Source of the DNA: an uncultured Christensenellaceae bacterium
Lineage (GTDB): Bacteria; Bacillota_A; Clostridia; Christensenellales; UBA3700
Direction: 5' to 3'
NCBI GenBank assembly: GCA_944381335.1
Contig: CALWKT010000018.1
Coordinates: 1 to 25,315 of the forward strand
DNA: 25,315 nucleotides
Positions within the stretch are counted from its first letter, which is position 1. Each line of letters starts with the position of its first letter. Both the position numbers and the translations under genes were made by a program. Positions 15,537 through 22,702 of the stretch are shown one piece after another. The notes under the pieces are model-generated. The model ran no database searches, was not told where the DNA came from, and saw only the letters and a program-made list of their open reading frames with translations.

Positions 15537-16195
15537 ACGATCTGATTTACGTTATTGAAGACGACGAAGGAGTGCAGGACGTATACGAAAGCGCGTTCGA
15601 CGGGCTTTACGAAACGCGCATTTTCGGCAACGGAAAAGATTTTTTTCAAGCCCTCGGTCAGCGCAGACCCGCGCTGGTGATCGTGGACATCATGTTGCCT
15701 GACATGGACGGATACGCGATAATCAGCGAGATCCGCGCCAAAGACGAACGCATCCCGGTGATCGTCGTGTCGGCGAAGTCCGACGAGATGAGTTTTGTCA
15801 AAGGACTCAATAAGGGCGCCGACGACTATATGGCGAAACCGTTTTCGGTCATGGAACTTCTTGCCAGGGTAAAGGCGTGCCTGAGGAGGGCAAGGCTTTT
15901 CGTGAAGACGCACGGCGATTTTGAGATCGACAGGAACAATTTCAGGATATTTTATAAAAAAGAAGATCTGAGGCTGACGCTCAAGGAGTTCAGGCTGATG
16001 GAGTATCTTTTGTCTGCAAGCGGAAGGACGGTGCCCAGAGAGGAACTGTTCAACGAAGTGTGGGGAGAAAATTTCATGGGAGAGACCCGCGCTCTGGATA
16101 TGCATATCGCAGAGATCAGGCTCAAGCTCGCACAGGCGGGAGCTCCCAACGTTATACGCACGGTACGCGGCGTAGGGTACACGGTGGAACAATGA
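15533..16195 (+). CDS. phoP: OmpR/PhoP-family response regulator (phosphate regulon)
   Basis: A 220-residue two-domain response regulator. The receiver domain (about 1-115) has the acidic pocket D10-D11, phospho-acceptor Asp52 in VIVDIMLPDMDGY and Lys102 in the YMAKPF segment. The C-terminal winged-helix DNA-binding domain (about 130-220) has the OmpR-type ending NVIRTVRGVGYTVE. ATG 15533 overlaps the phoU stop (ATGA) and gives the proper N-terminus MNDLIYVIEDD; starts further upstream would add unrelated residues. The gene overlaps the sensor kinase gene in the same way, so the pair is coupled. The Pho box upstream of pstS is its likely target. The name PhoP is inferred from context. Confidence 0.92.
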   Translation: MNDLIYVIEDDEGVQDVYESAFDGLYETRIFGNGKDFFQALGQRRPALVIVDIMLPDMDGYAIISEIRAKDERIPVIVVSAKSDEMSFVKGLNKGADDYMAKPFSVMELLARVKACLRRARLFVKTHGDFEIDRNNFRIFYKKEDLRLTLKEFRLMEYLLSASGRTVPREELFNEVWGENFMGETRALDMHIAEIRLKLAQAGAPNVIRTVRGVGYTVEQ

Positions 16196-17895
16196 AAAAG
16201 AAGATCATCTTTCAGAGTTTTATAATTTCGCTCGTTACCGCGCTCGTAGTGTTTTTTTCAGGCGTTGCGATATATTACTTCATTCAGGCTGAGAAGATCA
16301 AACGCGACGTGGTGACGGACGCGCGTATGTTCGCTGATCTGGCTGAAGACGGTTTGTCCGCGATCGGGAGCATTTCCGATTTCGGCAACACAAGGGTAAC
16401 CGTGATCGACGAAGAAGGAAAAGTTTTGTTTGACAGCGGAAAGGACGACAGCGAAAATATGGACGATCACTCGGAGAGAGAAGAGGTGGTCGCGGCGCTT
16501 CGCGGCGAGCCCGAAGTTGTCAAAAGATATTCGGAAACGCTGGGGAAAGATATGTATTATTATGCCCTGGCTGTTGACGGCGCTGAAGGGAAAATCGTCG
16601 TCAGAGTGGCTGAAAGCGCGGCGGATATATGGTCTTTCGGAGGAGCAGGACTCGCGTATGTCGCGATAGCGCTGGCGGTGGCGTTCGTGCTTTCGTACGT
16701 GCTTGCGAAAAATCTTTCAGAAAAGGTGGAACGCAGGCTGATACAGCTGAGAGACGATCTGCGGAGTACAAACAGCGGAGATTATTCCGTCCGTCCGTGC
16801 GAGACCTCTGACGCTCTGGATTTTTCGATAATCAGCGAACTCAACGTGCTTGCTTCTTCTCTGAAAGAAAATTACGAAACGCTCAGGAGAGAAAAGGCGA
16901 AACTTGACAGCGTGGTCTACAATATGACTCAGGGGCTTATCGTCGTGGACGGGAATTTAAACGTCGCGCTAAGAAACGGCGTGGCTCAGCGACTGACCGG
17001 AGAGGCAAAGACCGGGGCGAATCTTATCAATATGATAGACGACGAAGCGTTGTATTCAAAGCTGAAAGGCATCCTTGAAAGCGGAGACAACGAGACTTTT
17101 CCTTACGTCTACAAAGGCAGGGATCTTGTGATAAACGTTTTCACTCTCAAGCTCGGCGGCGAAGACGACATGGGGGTCATACTCATAAGCGACGTTACCA
17201 AAGAAAAAGAACTGGCAAAACAGAAAAGCGTATTTTTTGCCAACGCTTCTCACGAACTTAAAACGCCGCTCACTTCGGTGCAGGGGCTGAGCGAAGTCCT
17301 GCTTTCAAGAAGCGACGAAAGCTCTCCGGATTACAAGTATCTCAAGCGCATACACACAGAAAGCGTCAGACTGCACAATATCGTCATGGATATGCTTTAT
17401 ATAAGCAAACTGGAGTCAAAAGAGGCTGAAGGCAGAAAAGAACGCGTAAACCTTGCGGACGTCGTTTCGGAAAGTTTCCTGTCGTATAAAGACGAAATAG
17501 CTGGAAAAGAACTGACGGTCAGGACTCAGGGCACGGCTTTTGCGGAGGGCGACGAACACAATATGTACGAATGTCTTAACAATGTCATCGGCAATGCGGT
17601 CCATTACAACAAGCGCGGAGGATTCGTTGACGTAACGCTTTCTGAAAAGGACGGAATGGCGACCGTCGTCGTAAAGGACGGGGGCATAGGCATAGCCAAA
17701 GAACACCTGCCGTACGTCTGCGAAAGGTTTTACAGGGTAGACAAGAGTCGTTCAAAACAGACCGGAGGCACCGGGCTGGGGCTGTCCATCGTAAAGCACG
17801 TCGTGGCGTTGTACGGAGGATTGCTGAATATATCCAGCGAAGAAGGAGAGGGAACAACGGTGACGATCTCGCTGCCGTGCAAAAGCGAAAAGTGA
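16192..17895 (+). CDS. phoR: PhoR-type sensor histidine kinase
   Basis: A 567-residue membrane histidine kinase paired with the upstream regulator. Order: transmembrane helix 1 (about 8-30), extracellular sensor (about 31-150), transmembrane helix 2 (about 151-171), HAMP (about 172-225), a PAS-like domain (about 236-340), HisKA with phospho-acceptor His354 in NASHELKTPL (351-360), and HATPase with the N box NVIGNAVHYN (464-473), G1 box VVVKDGGIGI (492-501) and G2 box GGTGLGLSIV (525-534). The start ATG 16192 overlaps the regulator stop. A longer in-frame extension upstream would overlap the regulator deeply and adds no membrane or sensor motif. A terminator follows 18 bases after the stop. 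Confidence 0.93.
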   Translation: MKKKIIFQSFIISLVTALVVFFSGVAIYYFIQAEKIKRDVVTDARMFADLAEDGLSAIGSISDFGNTRVTVIDEEGKVLFDSGKDDSENMDDHSEREEVVAALRGEPEVVKRYSETLGKDMYYYALAVDGAEGKIVVRVAESAADIWSFGGAGLAYVAIALAVAFVLSYVLAKNLSEKVERRLIQLRDDLRSTNSGDYSVRPCETSDALDFSIISELNVLASSLKENYETLRREKAKLDSVVYNMTQGLIVVDGNLNVALRNGVAQRLTGEAKTGANLINMIDDEALYSKLKGILESGDNETFPYVYKGRDLVINVFTLKLGGEDDMGVILISDVTKEKELAKQKSVFFANASHELKTPLTSVQGLSEVLLSRSDESSPDYKYLKRIHTESVRLHNIVMDMLYISKLESKEAEGRKERVNLADVVSESFLSYKDEIAGKELTVRTQGTAFAEGDEHNMYECLNNVIGNAVHYNKRGGFVDVTLSEKDGMATVVVKDGGIGIAKEHLPYVCERFYRVDKSRSKQTGGTGLGLSIVKHVVALYGGLLNISSEEGEGTTVTISLPCKSEK

Positions 17896-17912
17896 TTTGC
17901 GATCAGAATGAA

Positions 17913-17937
17913 AAGAAGCCTCAAGGGGCTTCTTTTT
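17913..17937 (+). terminator. Phosphate operon terminator
   Basis: AAGAAGCC (17913-17920) pairs with GGCTTCTT (17927-17934), then a T-tract. It is almost the same sequence as the terminator at 11069-11094 on the other side of the phosphate module. Confidence 0.88.
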
Positions 17938-18012
17938 CGTATATTTATACAAAAAACGGTATTTTGTATGAGAACTTCGCGGCATATCCGTCTCCAAACA
18001 AAATTTTTGTCA

Positions 18013-18044
18013 AAAAGATGTACAAATTTCAAAAAGCATCTTTT
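18013..18044. other. AT-rich inverted repeat upstream of hpf
   Basis: AAAAGATG (18013-18020) and CATCTTTT (18037-18044) are perfect inverted arms 16 bases apart, followed by a T-rich stretch. It could be a weak terminator for read-through from the phosphate operon, or an operator overlapping the -35 region of hpf. Confidence 0.4.
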
Positions 18045-18060
18045 ATTTGATTTTTTTGTA

Positions 18061-18069
18061 TGTTATAAT
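18061..18069 (+). promoter_or_regulatory. hpf promoter (extended -10)
   Basis: TGT followed by a perfect TATAAT (18064-18069) is an extended -10. The -35 at the correct distance (TTTTAT, 18041-18046) is poor. Transcription near 18076 would give a 45-base leader with AAGGAGG at 18108-18114. Confidence 0.6.
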
Positions 18070-18120
18070 ATTGACAAGGAAAAGCTCTATGCGAGTACGC
18101 AGGGGCGAAGGAGGCAAATT

Positions 18121-18657
18121 ATGCGTATAGAAATCAATGCGAGAAATTATCGTGTCAGCGACAGACTGAGAGAGATCATCGAGAAGAAAATGGAAAAGTT
18201 TTCCCGATATTTTGAAGACGACGCGAAAGCGGTCGTGACTCTCAGAGAAGTGGGCCAAGATAAATACGCAATGGAGATCACCATCTTTTTCGGCGGCAAC
18301 ATGGTCAGGAGCGAGGTCGTATCCGACAACATGTACAACAACATCGACATCGCGCTTCCCAAGATCGAGGGACAGATCAGAAAGCACCGCACCAAACTCG
18401 GCAAGAAGATCAAGCAGACCGCGATCGACGAGGCGAGCATCTACGAGCCGCAGCCCGCGCAGGATAAAAAGCGCGAACTTGTCAGGACCAAGACTCTCGA
18501 TCTGAAGAAGATCAGCATTGAAGAAGCGCTTGAGGAAATGGAGCTTGTCGATCACGACTTCTACATTTTCCTGAACGAAAAGACGGGCAAAGTCAACGTG
18601 GTTTACCGCCGTACGGACGGCAATGCGGGACTTCTTGACCTGACATATTCGGGATAA
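18121..18657 (+). CDS. hpf: Ribosome hibernation promoting factor, long form
   Basis: HPF silences idle ribosomes by binding the 30S decoding channel. The long form also pairs two ribosomes into 100S dimers. The 178 residues contain the N-terminal HPF/YfiA beta-alpha domain (about 1-98) and the C-terminal dimerisation domain typical of Firmicutes (about 120-178, ending HDFYIFLNEKTGKVNVVYRR and a short tail). An AAGGAGG site six bases before ATG 18121 fixes the start; a longer open frame upstream is not conserved and is rejected. It is a single gene with its own promoter and terminator. Confidence 0.94.
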   Translation: MRIEINARNYRVSDRLREIIEKKMEKFSRYFEDDAKAVVTLREVGQDKYAMEITIFFGGNMVRSEVVSDNMYNNIDIALPKIEGQIRKHRTKLGKKIKQTAIDEASIYEPQPAQDKKRELVRTKTLDLKKISIEEALEEMELVDHDFYIFLNEKTGKVNVVYRRTDGNAGLLDLTYSG

Positions 18658-18676
18658 ACAGATCGGTAAAAAATAT

Positions 18677-18706
18677 CCGCCGTCCGGAAGGGCGGCGGTT
18701 TTGTTT
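18677..18706. terminator. Bidirectional terminator between hpf and the GNAT gene
   Basis: CCGCCGTCC (18677-18685) pairs with GGGCGGCGG (18690-18698) around GGAA, and TTTTGTTTT follows on the + strand. On the minus strand the same stem is followed by a T-rich run (complement of TAAAAAATAT before 18677). It therefore serves both convergent genes. Confidence 0.9.
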
Positions 18707-18770
18707 TGCGGTTTCCCCGTCATAGAGAAGCGAAAAGCGGACGGCGGGCGGTTTTGAATTTTTTATGCGT

Positions 18771-19262
18771 TTATTCCGCTTTTGCGCGCATGATGTAATC
18801 TTCCATAACGAAGCCGTCTCCGATCTCCGTGTCAAGCGTGCGTTCGGTCACGAAACCGTTCGCGGAATACGCTTTTATCGCGCGTTCATTGTATTTGTTT
18901 ACGTGGAGATATGCGGATTTATAGCCCAGTTCTTTTGCGCGCGCTTTTACGAACGAAAGCGCCTTTGAGCCGTTGCCTTTTCCGCGCAGAGAGAAGTGAA
19001 GATAAAGCTTTGACAAAAAGAGGGCGTCTTCTTCCTTTTCCAGCTCGATATATCCGCGCATAACGCCGTCTTCAGTCAGCGCGTAAAATTCCGCGCCGCC
19101 GTCGTACAGCTCAAGCATAGCCTTTTCGCTCTGAAAATTACTTACCATATAGTCGATCTGCTTATCCGTGATTATTCCCGCGTAACACTCGCGCCATATC
19201 TCTTTCGCGAGTAAGGCTACCTCTCTAAGGAGCGCGGGGTCGTTTATCCTGATGATTTCCAT
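18771..19262 (-). CDS. GNAT-family N-acetyltransferase
   Basis: A 163-residue acetyltransferase of the GNAT fold, using acetyl-CoA to acetylate an amine on an unidentified small molecule or protein. The acetyl-CoA pyrophosphate-binding loop is RGKGNG (93-98) after strand 4, and the following strand and helix contain HVNKYNERAIKAYSANGF (120-137), the usual end of the domain. The start at 19262 (MEIIRIND) fits the family; the longer open frame upstream adds an arginine-rich stretch that runs into the promoter. There is no Shine-Dalgarno, and the promoter lies almost on the start codon. It is convergent with hpf and divergent from the lipoprotein gene. Confidence 0.88.
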   Translation of the reverse strand: MEIIRINDPALLREVALLAKEIWRECYAGIITDKQIDYMVSNFQSEKAMLELYDGGAEFYALTEDGVMRGYIELEKEEDALFLSKLYLHFSLRGKGNGSKALSFVKARAKELGYKSAYLHVNKYNERAIKAYSANGFVTERTLDTEIGDGFVMEDYIMRAKAE

Positions 19263-19271
19263 AATAGCTTT

Positions 19272-19301
19272 ATTATAATTCCCGCGCGGGCGCATTGTCA
19301 A
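19272..19301 (-). promoter_or_regulatory. GNAT gene promoter
   Basis: On the minus strand TTGACA (19301-19296), an 18-base spacer and TATAAT (19277-19272), both boxes perfect. The spacer contains the perfect palindrome CCCGCGCGGG (19281-19290). The predicted start at about 19265 is only three bases before the ATG, so the message is essentially leaderless. Confidence 0.82.
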
Positions 19302-19329
19302 ACGCGCGTGCAAATCGAGGACAAAATAA

Positions 19330-19358
19330 TTGTTTTTTACTGAATGATAATATATAAT
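19330..19358 (+). promoter_or_regulatory. Lipoprotein gene promoter
   Basis: TTGTTT (19330-19335), a 17-base spacer and perfect TATAAT (19353-19358). The start at about 19365-19366 coincides with the ATG of the large lipoprotein gene, predicting a leaderless mRNA. It is divergent from the GNAT promoter. Confidence 0.7.
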
Positions 19359-19365
19359 AAAATAT

Positions 19366-22300
19366 ATGAAGAAAGCGGTCTTGGTCTTAACTTTGATAAT
19401 TGCGTGCGTATTCGTGTTTGCTGCGTGCGATACGAAAGACGACGTAACCTATTATCAGGAGACCGTCGTCGGCAAATACGGCGACGGTATAAGCATGGTG
19501 GGTATCGTCACGCCCGATACTACTCCGACTTATTATACGGACGTACCGCGAGTGGTAAAGTCGATATATTTCGATACCCGCTTAGAAGGTTGGCATTTTA
19601 CCGGCGTTTACGTGGTAAAGGGAGAGAAGATAACCCTTACCGTTCCTGAGGATAAAGCCGACGGCAGCATAACTGCGACCGTGGGCAGGTATTCTTCGGC
19701 GGCATACACAGTTGCCATAAACAGTTCTACGTTCTCTTTCGTTCCCACGGTATCGGGACTTCTGGACGTGAACCTGGGCAACTGCTACGGCGACGATTTC
19801 TGGAATATGACCGTATCGGGCGGCATTGCCGCTTCTTATTACAGACTCGGACTGGACAGGGTGGCAGAGTGGGAAAACAGTATAGGCTATGCCGTGGTAG
19901 ACGCTGCCAACATAAGGCTTTATCTGCCTTCTGAATATCTCTACGCGTCGACTGATATCGAAGAAGCCGCGACCTGGTGGCGTTCGCTTTGCGAATACGT
20001 CGACAAATATCTGATCGGCGATTTTGCCGCGGACAAGCTGACTACCACTGACGTATTCGTGACCGCTTCGGTATCCGCTCCTTATTACGACGTTAAGAAA
20101 GACGCCTTATACGTGCCCGTTTCTTACGCGGACAAGATCATAGACAGCGACGCGCTTACCCGCGGGCAGATATGGCAGATCGTGCTTGCGTTCAGCAAGG
20201 GAAAAACCGCTTATGCGGGAGCGACGGGCTCTTCTTCCGCTGCGGTCGCAGAGATCGTCGCTGCGGGCGCTTTCGTAACGCTTACAGACAGCGTTCTCGA
20301 CGAGGAAAGTTCGAGCGAATACTGGATAAACAATGCTTACGATTGCCTGAGACTGAGCCTTACGGGAGATCTTAACGCTTACGGCGATCTCGCCGCTTAC
20401 GTAAATCTGATACACTCTTTCGGAGAAGAAAAGGTGGTCGGGACGGCTGTCTCATATCTTTTTCCCGAAGAGGGCTCAGACCTTTCGGGCGTTACTCTCG
20501 CTCAATATTTCTGCGATTCGTTCGCAGGGGACGATATAGATCTTTCGCCGTATTTTGAGGCGGTTTTCGGCACCGAAACCGCGGCGGCTGAAGGCGAGCT
20601 TACGCCCTACGTGCCCGTTCAGAGCGTTTTTGCTACGGGCGTCGCAGCGGCGCAGGACAAGACGGGCATTACCGTCAATTCGGGCGAAAATACGACTTTC
20701 GATTTCCGCAACGCAGTGATATCTACGGCAAGTTCGGTGAATTTGAAAAAGGTGCTTATCGGCGATAAAGAGTGGCTCCCCGACGAAGACGGACTATACA
20801 GATATAAGCCGTCCGACGACGTTATCTCTCAGGATATCACCCTCGAATACGAAGCAGACGGACAGACAGTGGTGCTGAGAGGCAGGCTGACCTGTAATAT
20901 CGCGGTATCCGTATTCACGCGCTACGAGAACGTTCCCTGGCGCGATATGAAGAGCGCTGTCAAGGAATACTCCGAAAAGGGCGATGCCTATCTTGCGGAC
21001 GAAAGAGCGGTATTTAAAGCAGAGATACCGCAGAACGTAGAGGTCGACGACGGCGTTTACACGTTCAGCGTCAATAAGGGCGTGATTCAGGTGGAAGAGA
21101 CCGCGACTTACGTTATTTATGTGAGAAGCAAGGGTATGACCCGCGTGGATTTCGGCGTTCCCGAGTATATGTTCACAATGTTTGAAAATACGCTCACGGT
21201 CAGCGAATATACCGATCTTTTGTGCTATGAGATCGAGCTGCAGGAAGGCGTTTCGTATTATTACGACGTCTATATCCTTGCTACGAAGGGCAACTCTTAC
21301 GCGTCCCTCGGCATAGAGAAGAAAGGAGAGGGTGTCATACGCGATATCGACGACTCTTATCTCGTTTACTATCCTTTCGACAGAGAAGATATCGCTGAAT
21401 ACGATGCGCCCGCGATCACGCCCGAAAACTTCGGCGTAAGCAGAGAGGACAGAAAGCATTACGAAGATCTCGGCGCGACGTTGACGGAATACCCTGCGGC
21501 GGAAAAAGGCTCTGACGTCGCGGCGGCGACCGACGGTAACGAGGACACCTCTTTCACGTCGAAAGAAGCGCTTTATCATACTTACGTTTTCGAATTTGAT
21601 GAAATCGTAGAAACCGATTATATCCTGATAAAGACGGGGCTCAGCGGGGTGGAATACACGCTTTCGTACAGCCTTGACGGGGAAAACTACGTTGAGTGCG
21701 GAAGCGGCACCGTTTACAGAAACATAGATAAGGATTTCTGCAAGTCGGTCGGCGTTAAATACGTGAAGCTCACTTTCACGTCCTCTCAGCCGTTCAATAG
21801 CGTCATAAAAGATATCTATTGCGGCGTATACGATAAACTCGCCACGATAGTTCCGTCTAACAGCAGCCGCGTGTTGTACCAGGGCAAATGGCAGTACAAG
21901 ACGGGCGGCATAAGCGTCAACGGCTGGATACTTGAAAGCTACGGCGACGACGCGGCGATAGAATTCAATTTCTACGGCAGCGCGCTGTCGGTATATTGCG
22001 CCAAAGGCGAGGTATACGGCAGTATGCAGATATATGTGGACGGCAAGCAGTACGGCGCGGTTGAGCTCAACAATCCGACGACGCTTTATAATTGCAACGT
22101 ATTCTCGATCGATTTCGCAAGTCCCGGCAAGCACAGGATAAGGCTCGTTCCTTCGTCCAACGACGATATAATAAACCTCGACTATTTCACGGTAGTTTAC
22201 GCTGAGCAGGAGGAAGCGAGTCCCGAAGTCGGCAATCTGTGGTATTTCGCGATAATCCCGGCGGCGCTTCTCGCGATATTCGCCGTCTGCGCGGTTCTCG

Positions 22301-22413
22301 ATATCATAGACAGGCGCAACAAGCGGCGCAAACTGGCGGTAAAGTCGGGGAAGAACGCTTCGGAAGCGATTGAAACGGAAGAAGCGGACGACGATAATGC
22401 CGCCGAGAAATAA
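19366..22413 (+). CDS. Large surface lipoprotein, probable inactive M60-like protease with C-terminal adhesion modules
   Basis: A 1015-residue secreted protein. A signal peptide ends in the lipobox FAAC (Cys21). Residues about 65-370 follow the layout of M60-like (enhancin/mucinase) peptidases: a beta domain with GWHFTGVYVVKGEKITLTVP (75-94), SYYRLGLDRVAEWE (157-170), NIRLYLPSEYL (182-192) and a late NLIHSFGEEKV segment (347-357). Where active members have HExxH after a conserved W, this protein has IVLAFSKGK (272-280), so zinc-dependent catalysis looks lost. A PA14-like beta region (about 560-670), a discoidin-like region (about 690-826) and a beta-sandwich, carbohydrate-binding-like region (about 827-944) follow. 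A transmembrane helix (about 957-980) and a basic then acidic tail end the protein. No Shine-Dalgarno precedes ATG 19366. The domain names are inferred from pattern only; surface glycan or mucin binding is a guess. Confidence 0.65.
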   Translation: MKKAVLVLTLIIACVFVFAACDTKDDVTYYQETVVGKYGDGISMVGIVTPDTTPTYYTDVPRVVKSIYFDTRLEGWHFTGVYVVKGEKITLTVPEDKADGSITATVGRYSSAAYTVAINSSTFSFVPTVSGLLDVNLGNCYGDDFWNMTVSGGIAASYYRLGLDRVAEWENSIGYAVVDAANIRLYLPSEYLYASTDIEEAATWWRSLCEYVDKYLIGDFAADKLTTTDVFVTASVSAPYYDVKKDALYVPVSYADKIIDSDALTRGQIWQIVLAFSKGKTAYAGATGSSSAAVAEIVAAGAFVTLTDSVLDEESSSEYWINNAYDCLRLSLTGDLNAYGDLAAYVNLIHSFGEEKVVGTAVSYLFPEEGSDLSGVTLAQYFCDSFAGDDIDLSPYFEAVFGTETAAAEGELTPYVPVQSVFATGVAAAQDKTGITVNSGENTTFDFRNAVISTASSVNLKKVLIGDKEWLPDEDGLYRYKPSDDVISQDITLEYEADGQTVVLRGRLTCNIAVSVFTRYENVPWRDMKSAVKEYSEKGDAYLADERAVFKAEIPQNVEVDDGVYTFSVNKGVIQVEETATYVIYVRSKGMTRVDFGVPEYMFTMFENTLTVSEYTDLLCYEIELQEGVSYYYDVYILATKGNSYASLGIEKKGEGVIRDIDDSYLVYYPFDREDIAEYDAPAITPENFGVSREDRKHYEDLGATLTEYPAAEKGSDVAAATDGNEDTSFTSKEALYHTYVFEFDEIVETDYILIKTGLSGVEYTLSYSLDGENYVECGSGTVYRNIDKDFCKSVGVKYVKLTFTSSQPFNSVIKDIYCGVYDKLATIVPSNSSRVLYQGKWQYKTGGISVNGWILESYGDDAAIEFNFYGSALSVYCAKGEVYGSMQIYVDGKQYGAVELNNPTTLYNCNVFSIDFASPGKHRIRLVPSSNDDIINLDYFTVVYAEQEEASPEVGNLWYFAIIPAALLAIFAVCAVLDIIDRRNKRRKLAVKSGKNASEAIETEEADDDNAAEK

Positions 22414-22464
22414 AAAACAGTTCTCAGTATAAAATTCAGATTATGATAAATATATAAAAACCTG

Positions 22465-22490
22465 TACCGCGGACGACCGCGGTATTTTTT
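22465..22490 (+). terminator. Lipoprotein gene terminator
   Basis: TACCGCGG (22465-22472) pairs perfectly with CCGCGGTA (22477-22484) around ACGA, followed by six T. Confidence 0.92.
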
Positions 22491-22594
22491 ATCTTTATGA
22501 CTGCCGATTTGAATAAGTCCCGAATCCTTTAACGCGCGCGATTGTAGCGAAATATATAATTTGCGTCAAATTTTTAAAAGTTGTCATTAAAGTG

Positions 22595-22622
22595 TTGACA
22601 TTTGCATATAATGGGGTATAAT
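22595..22622 (+). promoter_or_regulatory. hrcA operon promoter
   Basis: Perfect TTGACA (22595-22600), a 16-base spacer and perfect TATAAT (22617-22622). Transcription would start near 22629, inside the left arm of the CIRCE element. Confidence 0.88.
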
Positions 22623-22627
22623 TAGAT

Positions 22628-22654
22628 TTAGCAGTCAAGGAGTGCGATTGCTAA
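22628..22654. promoter_or_regulatory. CIRCE operator (HrcA binding site)
   Basis: TTAGCAGTC (22628-22636), a 9-base spacer and GATTGCTAA (22646-22654). This matches the CIRCE consensus TTAGCACTC-N9-GAGTGCTAA with one change in each arm. It begins at the predicted transcription start of hrcA, as in other Firmicutes, and implies autoregulation by HrcA. The spacer contains AAGGAG, probably by chance. Confidence 0.92.
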
Positions 22655-22702
22655 CAGTTGCGCGATTTGATTGCCAAACGCTTTAAGCGCAGGGAGGAAA
22701 GA

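Noticed and set aside
16060..16191. N-terminal extension of the sensor kinase
   Set aside because: It overlaps the response regulator in another frame and lacks conserved features. ATG 16192 in an ATGA overlap gives the expected start before the first membrane helix.
17908..18120. N-terminal extension of HPF
   Set aside because: It runs through a terminator and the promoter. HPF proteins start at the residue encoded at 18121, which has an ideal ribosome binding site.
20794..22134. Minus-strand 446-codon open frame opposite the lipoprotein gene
   Set aside because: No motif, start signal or promoter. The + strand frame has a signal peptide, promoter and terminator.
22628..22660. Alternative TTG start for HrcA or a mini-ORF using AAGGAG inside the CIRCE spacer
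   Set aside because: ATG 22703 has a stronger ribosome binding site and gives the conserved N-terminus. The AAGGAG falls between operator arms and is likely coincidental.
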